Made by a program: the position numbers and the translations under genes. Of a DNA stretch of 64,000 nucleotides, positions 49,433 through 57,380 are shown one piece after another (the stretch's first letter is position 1; every line of letters begins with the position of its first letter). The stretch is from Candidatus Methylophosphatis haderslevensis. Lineage in GTDB: Bacteria; Pseudomonadota; Gammaproteobacteria; Burkholderiales; Rhodocyclaceae. The notes under the pieces were generated by a model. The model ran no database searches, was not told the origin of the DNA, and worked only from the letters and a program-made list of their open reading frames with translations. The stretch is from the NCBI GenBank assembly GCA_016711925.1, contig JADJSA010000009.1:62001-126000 (forward strand). Direction: 5' to 3'.

Positions 49433-50943
49433 ATGACAGGCAAATGCCGCTGCCCGCGGCCTCCGAATGGACTTTCGAGCTGCTCGACCGCTACCACGCG
49501 GAGATAACGCGTGTCGCGGAGGAATACGGGCTCGACACTTACGCCAACCAGATCGAGATCATCACCTCCGAGCAGATGATGGATGCCTACGCTTCGGTCG
49601 GCATGCCCGTCAACTACCACCACTGGTCGTTCGGCAAGCATTTCCTGTCCACCGAGAAGGGCTATGCGCGCGGGCAGATGGGCCTGGCCTACGAGATCGT
49701 GATCAATTCCGATCCGTGCATTTCCTACCTGATGGAGGAGAACACGATGACCATGCAGGCACTGGTCATCGCCCATGCGGCCTTTGGCCACAACTCGTTC
49801 TTCAAGGGCAACTACCTGTTCCGCACCTGGACCAACGCCGACGCGATCATCGACTACTTTCTGTTCGCCCGGAACTACATCGCCGAATGTGAAGAGCGCT
49901 ACGGCGAAGAGGAAGTCGAACTGTTGCTGGACTCCTGCCACGCGCTGATGAACGTCGGCGTCGACCGCTACAAGCGCCCGCCCAAGCTCTCGCTGTTCAA
50001 GGAAACGCAGCGCCAGAAGGAACGCGAGGCCTACCTGCAGTCGCAGGTCAACGCCATGTGGCGCACCCTGCCGCAGCGCGAGACACGCGAGGAACGGGCG
50101 ACGGAGGTCCGCTTCCCGCCCGAGCCGCAGGAGAACCTGCTGTACTTCATCGAGAAGAACGCCCCGCTGCTCGAACCCTGGCAGCGGGAGATCGTCCGCA
50201 TCGTGCGCAAGGTGGCGCAGTATTTCTACCCGCAACGCCAAACCCAGGTGATGAACGAGGGCTGGGCGACCTATTGGCACTACACGCTCCTCAATACGCT
50301 CTACGACCAGGGGTTGCTCGCCGACTCCTTCATGCTCGAGTTCCTGCAGTACCACACCAGCGTGGTCGCCCAGCCGCCATATAACAGCCCGTACTACAAC
50401 GGCATCAACCCGTACGCGCTCGGCTTCGAGATGTGGAAGGACATCCGCCGCATCTGCGAGACACCCACCGACGAAGACCGCGACTGGTTTCCGGAACTGG
50501 CCGGCAGCGAGTGGCGCAAGACCTTCGACTTCGCAATGCGCAACTTCAAGGACGAGAGTTTCGTCGCGCAATACCTGTCACCCAAAATGATGCGCGACTT
50601 CAAGCTGTTCTCGGTGCTCGACGACGACAACAACGACAAGCTGAAGATCGCGGCGATCCACGACGAACAGGGGTACCGGCGCATCCGCAAGATCATGTCG
50701 GACCAGTACAACCTCGGCTCGCGCGAACCGAACATCCAGGTCTGGAACGTCGATATGCGCGGGGACCGTACCCTGACGCTGCGCCACCATGAGTACCACC
50801 GGCGACCGCTGGGCAAATCGACCGACGAAGTCGTCAAACACATTGCGCGGCTATGGGGGTTTTCGGTCAGGCTGGAAGCCGTGCGCGATGACGGAAACGT
50901 CGAAATCGCGCGGGAAATCAAGCTGGAAAAACGCCGTCACTGA
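49429..50943 (+). CDS. SpoVR family protein (YcgB)
   Basis: 504 residues. Family text: PVNYHHWSFGKHFLSTEKGY, GLAYEIVINSDPCISYLMEE, HAAFGHNSFFKGNYLFRTWT, VMNEGWATYWHYTLLNTLYD and NPYALGFEMWKDIRRICE. The HxxFGH, HxH and NEGWA blocks look like a metal or nucleotide site, but no activity is established. Soluble, usual length. Last gene of the prkA operon, coupled to yeaH by a four-base overlap. Confidence 0.95.
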   Translation: MNDRQMPLPAASEWTFELLDRYHAEITRVAEEYGLDTYANQIEIITSEQMMDAYASVGMPVNYHHWSFGKHFLSTEKGYARGQMGLAYEIVINSDPCISYLMEENTMTMQALVIAHAAFGHNSFFKGNYLFRTWTNADAIIDYFLFARNYIAECEERYGEEEVELLLDSCHALMNVGVDRYKRPPKLSLFKETQRQKEREAYLQSQVNAMWRTLPQRETREERATEVRFPPEPQENLLYFIEKNAPLLEPWQREIVRIVRKVAQYFYPQRQTQVMNEGWATYWHYTLLNTLYDQGLLADSFMLEFLQYHTSVVAQPPYNSPYYNGINPYALGFEMWKDIRRICETPTDEDRDWFPELAGSEWRKTFDFAMRNFKDESFVAQYLSPKMMRDFKLFSVLDDDNNDKLKIAAIHDEQGYRRIRKIMSDQYNLGSREPNIQVWNVDMRGDRTLTLRHHEYHRRPLGKSTDEVVKHIARLWGFSVRLEAVRDDGNVEIAREIKLEKRRH

Positions 50944-50966
50944 CGCCACGCGAGCCCGGCCGACTC

Positions 50967-51051
50967 TGGTGCGAAGGAAGAGACTCGAACTCTCACGCCT
51001 TGCGGCGCTGGAACCTAAATCCAGTGCGTCTACCAATTCCGCCACCTTCGC
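50967..51051 (-). tRNA. tRNA-Leu (anticodon TAG)
   Basis: Acceptor GCGAAGG/CCTTCGC, anticodon arm CTGGA-TTTAGGT-TCCAG with TAG, a long variable arm CGCCGCAAGGCG as in class II tRNAs, T-arm GTTCGAGT, and an encoded CCA. It sits alone between the convergent spoVR gene and hpnC. Confidence 0.95.
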
Positions 51052-51130
51052 ACGCGGGCTGCTATTCTAGCGGCCGCCGCAGATTTCCCCAAGCCGCCCC
51101 CATCGTAGTCTGCATACTCGTTCCGGCGCC

Positions 51131-51985
51131 ATGACGGTCGAGCATTACGAGAACTTCCCTGTCGCTTCGATACTGCTTCCGTCCAGGCTGCGCCAGCCGG
51201 TTGCCGCGATTTACGCTTTTGCCCGCAGCGCCGACGATATCGCCGACGAAGGTGATGCAACCCCGACAGAACGGCTGGCCCTTCTCGACCGCTTTCGCGC
51301 GGAACTCGATGCAATCGAAGCCAACCACAACCCGGACTCGCCGATGTTCCAGCGTCTGGCGCAGGCAATTCGCTGTCACGCCCTACCCATCCGGCCGTTC
51401 CGCGATTTGCTGGATGCGTTTTCCCAGGATGTTGTCAAACAGCGCTACGCCGACTTCGACGAACTGCTCGACTACTGCCGCCGCTCGGCCAATCCGGTCG
51501 GGCGCTTGATGCTGCACCTCTACCGCGCCGTGAGCGAGGACAACCTGCGCCAGTCCGACTGCATTTGCAGCAGCCTGCAACTGATCAACTTCTGGCAGGA
51601 CGTGGCGATCGACTGGGAAAAGCCGCGCATCTATCTGCCGCAGGACGATCTGACGCGCTTCGGTGTGAGCGAGACGCAGATCGCGGCCGGGCGGATCGAC
51701 GACAACTGGCGCGCGTTGATGCGGTTTCAGATCAATCGCGCGCGCTCCCTGATGCATCGGGGAGCACCGCTGGGCAGGGCGATCCCGGGCCGCATCGGAC
51801 TCGAGCTGCGCATGGTCGTGGCCGGCGGTCTGCGGATACTGGAAAAGATCGAGGCGGTCGACTTCGACGTCTTTTCCCGCCGGCCGGTGCTCCGGGCGCT
51901 CGACTGGCCTCTGCTATCATGGCGCGCACTTTTCGCCACGGCCGCTTCGCCCCGGCGCGCCTCAAGAACCAACTCACGCGGATGA
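51131..51985 (+). CDS. hpnC: Hydroxysqualene synthase HpnC
   Basis: 284 residues. Squalene/phytoene synthase fold with the first Asp-rich motif in FARSADDIADEGDA and the second in QDVAIDWEKPRIYLPQDDL. It converts presqualene diphosphate to hydroxysqualene, second step of the three-enzyme squalene route that starts hopanoid synthesis. The stop overlaps the hpnD start (ATGA). The order C-D-E is the usual one. No squalene-hopene cyclase lies in the window. Confidence 0.9.
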   Translation: MTVEHYENFPVASILLPSRLRQPVAAIYAFARSADDIADEGDATPTERLALLDRFRAELDAIEANHNPDSPMFQRLAQAIRCHALPIRPFRDLLDAFSQDVVKQRYADFDELLDYCRRSANPVGRLMLHLYRAVSEDNLRQSDCICSSLQLINFWQDVAIDWEKPRIYLPQDDLTRFGVSETQIAAGRIDDNWRALMRFQINRARSLMHRGAPLGRAIPGRIGLELRMVVAGGLRILEKIEAVDFDVFSRRPVLRALDWPLLSWRALFATAASPRRASRTNSRG

Positions 51986-52815
51986 CCCCGGACGAATATT
52001 GCCAACAGAAGACGGCGCAAAGCGGCTCGAGCTTCTACTACAGCTTCCTGTTTCTGGAACCGCCGCGCCGCCGGGCGATCACTGCGCTGTACGCGTTCTG
52101 CCGGGAAGTCGACGATGTCGTGGACGAATGTCCCGACCCGCAGATCGCCGCCACCAAGCTCGCCTGGTGGCGCGTCGAGGTGGGCCGCATCTATGGCGAC
52201 AAGCCTGAACATCCGGTCGGCCAAGCATTGCAGACAATTGTCGCCCAGTTTCGCATGCCGAAGGAACAGTTGCTCGAGATCATCGACGGCATGGAGATGG
52301 ACCTGCAGCAGACGCGATATCTCGATTTCAAAGGCCTGCAGCTCTATTGCTATCGGGTTGCGAGCGTGGTCGGCCTGCTCGCCGCCGAAATTTTCGGCTA
52401 TCAGGACCGCGCGACCCTGAAGTACGCCCACGACCTCGGGCTCGCTTTCCAGTTGACCAACATCATTCGCGACGTTGGTGAAGACGCGCGGCGTGGCCGC
52501 ATCTACCTGCCGGTCGCCGAACTGCAGCAGTTCGGCGTGCCCGCCGGCGACATTTTGAATGCCCGGCAAACCGACGCCTTTACGCGCCTGATGGAATTCC
52601 AGATCGACCGCGCGCAGAGTTACTACGAACAGGCGCTGCGGCAACTCCCGGCGGCAGATCGCAAAGCGCAGCGAGCCGGACTCATCATGGCCGCCATCTA
52701 TCGCACGCTGCTCGACGAGATCCGTCGCGATGGATGTCGCGTGCTCACCCATCGCACGGCATTGACGCCGCTGCGCAAGCTGTGGATCGCCTGGCGCACG
52801 TCGCGCAACATCTGA
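51982..52815 (+). CDS. hpnD: Presqualene diphosphate synthase HpnD
   Basis: 277 residues from the ATG at 51982. Family start MTPDEYCQQKTAQSGSSFYY, first Asp-rich motif FCREVDDVVDECPD, second RDVGEDARRGRIYLPVAEL. It joins two farnesyl diphosphates to presqualene diphosphate. It is coupled to hpnC by a four-base overlap and followed four bases later by hpnE. Confidence 0.92.
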   Translation: MTPDEYCQQKTAQSGSSFYYSFLFLEPPRRRAITALYAFCREVDDVVDECPDPQIAATKLAWWRVEVGRIYGDKPEHPVGQALQTIVAQFRMPKEQLLEIIDGMEMDLQQTRYLDFKGLQLYCYRVASVVGLLAAEIFGYQDRATLKYAHDLGLAFQLTNIIRDVGEDARRGRIYLPVAELQQFGVPAGDILNARQTDAFTRLMEFQIDRAQSYYEQALRQLPAADRKAQRAGLIMAAIYRTLLDEIRRDGCRVLTHRTALTPLRKLWIAWRTSRNI

Positions 52816-52819
52816 GCCC

Positions 52820-54130
52820 ATGAACCGCGCCACACCAATCGCCATTGTCGGCGCCGGCTATGCCGGACTCAGTTGTGCGGTGGAACTGGCGCTGCGAGGC
52901 TTCCCTGTCAGCGTGTTTGAATCGTCGCGAACCCCGGGCGGACGCGCACGGGTCGTCACCGTCGGCAGTCTCGCGCTCGACAACGGGCAACACATCCTGC
53001 TCGGCGCCTACCGCGAAACCCAGCGCCTGATGCGGCGCGTCGGCGCGAACCCGGATCGGCTGTTGCTGCGGCAGCCGCTCAGCCTGCACTATCCGGGCGA
53101 AATGGATCTGGTCGCAGCGCCTTTCGTCCCGCCGCTGAATCTGCTGGTCGGGCTGCTCCGCGCACAAGGCCTGTCGTGGGCCGAACGTCTGGCCGCGTTG
53201 CGCCTGATGTCGGCCCTGCGGAGCGACGATTTCCTGCGCCGGCCAGACCGGCCGCTGGCCGCGGTGCTGGCGGAAACCCGTCAGCCGGCGCGGCTGTGCA
53301 GGCTGCTGTGGGAGCCGCTTTGCGTCTCGGCACTCAACACGCCGGTGCAAAGCGCCTCTGCCCACGTGTTCGCCAACGTGCTGCGCGACGCCCTGTTCGG
53401 CGATGCCCGCTCCGCCGACATGCTGCTGCCGCGAACGGATCTGACGCGCCTGTTTCCCCAGCCTGCCATCGAGTGGCTGATTCGCCAGGGGCACAATGTG
53501 CTTCTGGGCCGGGCGATTCGCGGCATCGTGCACGAAGCGGACGGCATCCGGCTGCGCGTCGAGGGCGAGCTACAGCCCGAGCGTTACGCCGGAGTGGTCA
53601 TCGCGACGGCACCCTGGCACGCCGCTGCCCTGCTCGCCGACCTGCCGGAGGCCGCCACGGAAAAGGCGATGATCGATGCACTTGCCTGGGAGCCCATCGT
53701 CACCGCGTATCTGGCTTACCCGCCCGAATGGCGTCTTGCCGCGCCGATGGTCGGCCTGTGCGGCGGCCTCGGCCAGTGGGTCTTCGATCGCGGACAACTC
53801 GGCGGTCCGCCGGGCCTGCTGGCCGTGGTAATCAGCGCGAGCGGCCGCCACCAGGCGCTGCAGCGCGACGATCTGGCGCAAACGCTGCACGACGAACTGG
53901 CCGCCTTGCTGCCCGGCCTGCCGGCGCCGCAGTGGACGCAAGTCATAGCCGAGAAGCGCGCAACGTTTTCCTGCGTTCCGGGGCTGTCGCGTCCCTTGGC
54001 GCAAACCGGAATCGACGGACTGTTCCTGTGCGGCGACTACACGCAGTCGCCCTACCCGGCCACGCTGGAAAGCGCGGTTCGCAGCGGTGTCACCTGCGCC
54101 CAGGCGATCGACGCGGCGTCACGCAAGTAG
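52820..54130 (+). CDS. hpnE: Hydroxysqualene dehydroxylase HpnE (FAD-dependent)
   Basis: 436 residues. N-terminal dinucleotide fold IAIVGAGYAGLSCAVELALR and PGGRARVVTVGSLALDNGQH, and C-terminal FAD word GLFLCGDYTQSPYPATLESA. It reduces hydroxysqualene to squalene, completing the pathway begun by hpnD and hpnC. Its last 12 bases overlap the end of the convergent ABC-ATPase gene, with no room for a classic terminator. Confidence 0.9.
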   Translation: MNRATPIAIVGAGYAGLSCAVELALRGFPVSVFESSRTPGGRARVVTVGSLALDNGQHILLGAYRETQRLMRRVGANPDRLLLRQPLSLHYPGEMDLVAAPFVPPLNLLVGLLRAQGLSWAERLAALRLMSALRSDDFLRRPDRPLAAVLAETRQPARLCRLLWEPLCVSALNTPVQSASAHVFANVLRDALFGDARSADMLLPRTDLTRLFPQPAIEWLIRQGHNVLLGRAIRGIVHEADGIRLRVEGELQPERYAGVVIATAPWHAAALLADLPEAATEKAMIDALAWEPIVTAYLAYPPEWRLAAPMVGLCGGLGQWVFDRGQLGGPPGLLAVVISASGRHQALQRDDLAQTLHDELAALLPGLPAPQWTQVIAEKRATFSCVPGLSRPLAQTGIDGLFLCGDYTQSPYPATLESAVRSGVTCAQAIDAASRK

Positions 54131-54805
54131 CAGACCGGTGCTGTCGGCCAGTCGGCCGCCGACAAGCCGCAGCGAGCGGTCGCAACGACCCGCAATTGCT
54201 TCGTCATGGGTGACCAGGATCAGCGTCGTGCCCTGCTCGCGATTGAGCGAAAACATGAGATCGATGATTGCCTCGCCGGTTGCCGCATCGAGGTTGCCGG
54301 TCGGCTCGTCGGCCAGCAACAGGCTCGGCCGGCAAGCAAACGCTCGGGCGAGCGCCACCCGCTGCTGCTCCCCGCCCGACAGGTGTTTCGGGTAGTGCGC
54401 CAGCCGCGTCGCAAGCCCCACCCGTGTCAGCCATTGCGCGGCTTCCCGGCGGGCGGCGCGCTTGCCCGCCAATTCGAGCGGCAGCATGACGTTCTCCAGG
54501 GCGGTGAGCGCCGGCAGCAACTGGAACGACTGAAACACGAAGCCCACCAGCCGCCCGCGCAGCGCAGCGCGCCGATCTTCATCCATCGCGAACAGGTCTT
54601 CACCCTGGATGCGCACCGTGCCGCTGCTCGGAACATCGAGGCCGGCCAGCAGTCCGAGCAGGGTGGATTTGCCCGAACCCGAGGCGCCGACTACCGCGAC
54701 CGCCTCGCCGGCGCGCACGGCGAAGTTGATCTCGTGCAGAATCACCAGTCGATCGTCGCCGTTGGGCACTTCCTTCGATAGTGCCGCGGCCTCGATTACC
54801 GACAT
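54119..54805 (-). CDS. ABC transporter ATPase of the LolD/YbbA type
   Basis: 228 residues from the ATG at 54805. Walker A VVGASGSGKSTLLGLLAGLD, Q-loop VFQSFQLLPALTALENV, signature HLSGGEQQRVALARAFA, Walker B LLLADEPTGNLD and switch LILVTHDEAIAGRC. The MacB/LolD-like group works with FtsX-type permeases. No permease gene is adjacent here. It diverges from tesA with 13 bases between starts, as ybbA does from tesA in E. coli. Confidence 0.88.
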   Translation of the reverse strand: MSVIEAAALSKEVPNGDDRLVILHEINFAVRAGEAVAVVGASGSGKSTLLGLLAGLDVPSSGTVRIQGEDLFAMDEDRRAALRGRLVGFVFQSFQLLPALTALENVMLPLELAGKRAARREAAQWLTRVGLATRLAHYPKHLSGGEQQRVALARAFACRPSLLLADEPTGNLDAATGEAIIDLMFSLNREQGTTLILVTHDEAIAGRCDRSLRLVGGRLADSTGLLLA

Positions 54806-54818
54806 GAGGGATTGATTG

Positions 54819-55429
54819 ATGTTGCGATCCATGCTGTTCGGCGCCTTTCTGCTGTTGTTCCTGCGGCACACGCCGCAGCGGATGTCATCCTGGTTTTCGG
54901 CGACAGCCTGTCGGCCGGCTACGGTCTGCGTCTGGACGAAGCCTGGCCGGCGTTGCTCGAACAGAAGCTCGGCACGGAAAAACTGCGTTACTCGGTCGCC
55001 AACGCCAGCATCAGCGGCGAAACCACATCCGGCGGCCGCTCGCGCATTGCTGCCGCGCTGGCCCGGCACAATCCCGCCGTGGTGATTATCGCACTCGGTG
55101 CCAACGACGGCCTGCGCGGGCTGCCCTTGTCGGAAATGCGCGCGAATCTGACCGCAATAATCGCCGCGTGCCGCAAGGCCAACGCCCGTGTCTTGCTCGC
55201 CGGCATGCGCTTGCCGCCGAACTATGGCCCCGACTACACCGAGAAGTTCCATCGCGCGTTCGCCGACGTTGCCGCTGCCGGCGATGCGGCACTGGTGCCG
55301 TTCATGCTGGAAGGCTTTGCCGACCGGCGCGAGATGTTCCAGGCCGACGGATTCCATCCGGCAGCGGCTGCGCAGCCGCTGATCCTGGCGAACCTGTGGC
55401 CGACGCTGCGGCGGATGTTGCGCAAGTGA
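54819..55429 (+). CDS. tesA: Acyl-CoA thioesterase I / lysophospholipase L1, frameshifted in the signal peptide
   Basis: SGNH hydrolase: block I VFGDSLSAGYG with the nucleophile Ser, block III ALGANDGLRGLPL, and block V DGFHPAAAAQP with Asp and His. The ATG at 54819, with GAGGGA upstream, opens a good signal peptide (MLRSMLFGAFLLLFL), but the frame then leaves the enzyme. One missing G between 54863 and 54864 restores LFLAAHAAADVILVFGDSL. Without the correction the enzyme frame can only start from weak codons with no signal. Restored length is 203 residues. It acts in the periplasm on thioesters and lysophospholipids. Confidence 0.88.
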
Positions 55430-55484
55430 TATCCGGCCGGCACACGCGCGATCGCCGATCGCGCACCCGACAGCAGGCGAACCG

Positions 55485-56540
55485 ATGACCTATCGACAGG
55501 GAATCGCAAGCATCGCGCAATTGACGGAGTTCGACGACATCATCGACGTCCGTTCGCCGGCCGAGTATGACGACGACCACCTTCCCGGCGCCCTCAACTG
55601 CCCGGCGCTCGACAACTCGCAGCGCGCGCAGGTCGGCACGATCTACAAACAGGTCTCGGCATTCGAGGCCCGCAAGCTGGGCGGCGCAATGGTTGCGCGC
55701 AACCTCGCGCAGGCGCTGCTGGATCATTTCCAGGGCAAACCGAAGTCGTGGCGGCCGCTGATCTACTGCTGGCGCGGCGGTCAACGCAGCGGTTCGTTCG
55801 TCACCTGGTTCCGGCTGATCGGCTGGGACGCCTGCCAACTCGAGGGCGGCTACAAGCGCTTCCGCCGCCTGGTCATCGACGAACTGGCGCGCATCGCGCC
55901 GCAAGCCAGTCTGCGCCTGGTTTGCGGGGCAACCGGCAGCGCCAAGACGCGCCTGCTCGAGGCGCTGGCCGCGCAAGGCGCGCAGGTGCTCGATCTCGAA
56001 GCGCTGGCTGCACACAAGGGGTCGGTGCTGGGCGCGCTGCCGGGCATCGCGCAGCCGACGCAGAAGTTCTTCGAAACCCGCCTGTATTTGCAATTGCAGC
56101 GCCTCGATCTGGCACGGCCGGTATTTGTCGAGGCGGAGAGTCGCAAGATCGGTGCGGTGCAGATTCCCGACGGCCTGTTGCGGCGCATGCGCGACGCGCC
56201 GTGCCTGACGCTCGAAGCGACGCGCGAAGCACGCATCGAATTCCTGTTGCACGACTACGCCTACCTCGGCGACGACATAGAAGCACTGAAGCACAAGATC
56301 GACGCGATGCGCACACTGCAGAGCAATGAAACCCTGGCCAAGTGGAAGGAGCTCGCCGATGCCGGCGACCTGCGCACGCTGTTCGGCGAGTTCATCGACC
56401 GGCATTACGACCCGCTCTATCAGCGTTCGCAGAACCGCAACTATGCCGCGTTCGCAGATGCGCCGGTTTTCGCAGTCGACGATCTGTCGCCCGGTTCGCT
56501 ACAGTCGCTCGCCGAACGCATCCTGCGCGACGTCGCCTGA
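55485..56540 (+). CDS. selU: tRNA 2-selenouridine/geranyl-2-thiouridine synthase
   Basis: 351 residues (also called mnmH/ybbB). The rhodanese domain (about 1-130) has DVRSPAEYDDDHLPGALNCP and the active Cys in IYCWRGGQRSGSFVTWFRLI, the hallmark of this family. The C-terminal P-loop domain has GATGSAKTRLLEAL; the residue before Lys is Ala where Gly is usual. It exchanges sulfur for selenium at the wobble uridine of certain tRNAs, using selenophosphate. selD is not in the window. It follows tesA at 55 bases. Confidence 0.92.
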   Translation: MTYRQGIASIAQLTEFDDIIDVRSPAEYDDDHLPGALNCPALDNSQRAQVGTIYKQVSAFEARKLGGAMVARNLAQALLDHFQGKPKSWRPLIYCWRGGQRSGSFVTWFRLIGWDACQLEGGYKRFRRLVIDELARIAPQASLRLVCGATGSAKTRLLEALAAQGAQVLDLEALAAHKGSVLGALPGIAQPTQKFFETRLYLQLQRLDLARPVFVEAESRKIGAVQIPDGLLRRMRDAPCLTLEATREARIEFLLHDYAYLGDDIEALKHKIDAMRTLQSNETLAKWKELADAGDLRTLFGEFIDRHYDPLYQRSQNRNYAAFADAPVFAVDDLSPGSLQSLAERILRDVA

Positions 56541-56546
56541 AGCGCG

Positions 56547-57116
56547 TCAGGGAATCCGCACGCCGGCCGCTGGCGGCTCGATGGCGCAAATCCGCTGCAC
56601 CATCGCCGGCTTCGGCTGGTCGATTTCGCCCTGCTCGAAGGCCACAATCCACATGCCGGCGCATAGCCCGAGCAGTTCGCCGGGGCGCAAGAGAAAATCC
56701 GGATTGGAGGGCTTGCCGAAGCGCTCGTTGCCGACCATGAAGGTTTCGTAAATCAGCAGGGCGCCCGCTCCAAGGCAGCCCCGCAAATGCGGAAACAATG
56801 CGCGGTGCAGGTAGTTGGTCACGACAATCGCATCGAACCGGACGTCGACCAGCGGCCAGGGTCCGTTTTCGACATCCGCGCACAACGCGCGCACGCCCGG
56901 CACCCCGGCCAGCGCGGCAATCGCCGCGGCATCGCGGTCCACCGCCGTGACCTGCGCGCCGCGCGCCGCCAGCAAGCGGCTATGGCGCCCGCCACCGCAG
57001 GCCAGGTCGAGCGCTTTCGCCCCCGGCTGGACCAGATCGGCGAACCGTTCCACCCAGGGGGACGGGCGGGCGATGCTCAGGTGATCCGCCACGCCGCCGG
57101 CTCCTGGAAGGCGCAT
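56547..57116 (-). CDS. Class I SAM-dependent methyltransferase
   Basis: About 189 residues from the ATG at 57116; in-frame starts at 57167 and 57215 are possible and none has a clear ribosome site. SAM motif I ALDLACGGGRHSRLLAARG, acidic loop TAVDRDAAAIAAL, motif II ALCADVENGPWPL and FDAIVVTNYLHRALFPHL. It resembles small TehB-like methyltransferases. The substrate is unknown. It converges with selU, six bases away. Confidence 0.78.
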   Translation of the reverse strand: MRLPGAGGVADHLSIARPSPWVERFADLVQPGAKALDLACGGGRHSRLLAARGAQVTAVDRDAAAIAALAGVPGVRALCADVENGPWPLVDVRFDAIVVTNYLHRALFPHLRGCLGAGALLIYETFMVGNERFGKPSNPDFLLRPGELLGLCAGMWIVAFEQGEIDQPKPAMVQRICAIEPPAAGVRIP

Positions 57117-57380
57117 CGGCGACCGATCCGGTGAGGTCCACACCACCCCGAAAGGCCGATGCGCCATGTTCCGCGCCCGATTCGACCCGAAGACAGCAAT
57201 TTTGCTGCGTTGCAATAGATCACAAGCGATTTCCTTGAACTATGTCAAACTTGATCCCGTCGCATGGCAGTAGTGTCGAACCGTGTAGCGCTTTCTGCAA
57301 GAGCGGCGCACCCGATCATGCGGGCCAGTGCGAAACTGAGCAATTGGCTGGAATCCGAACAACATTGCCTACTCCCCATC

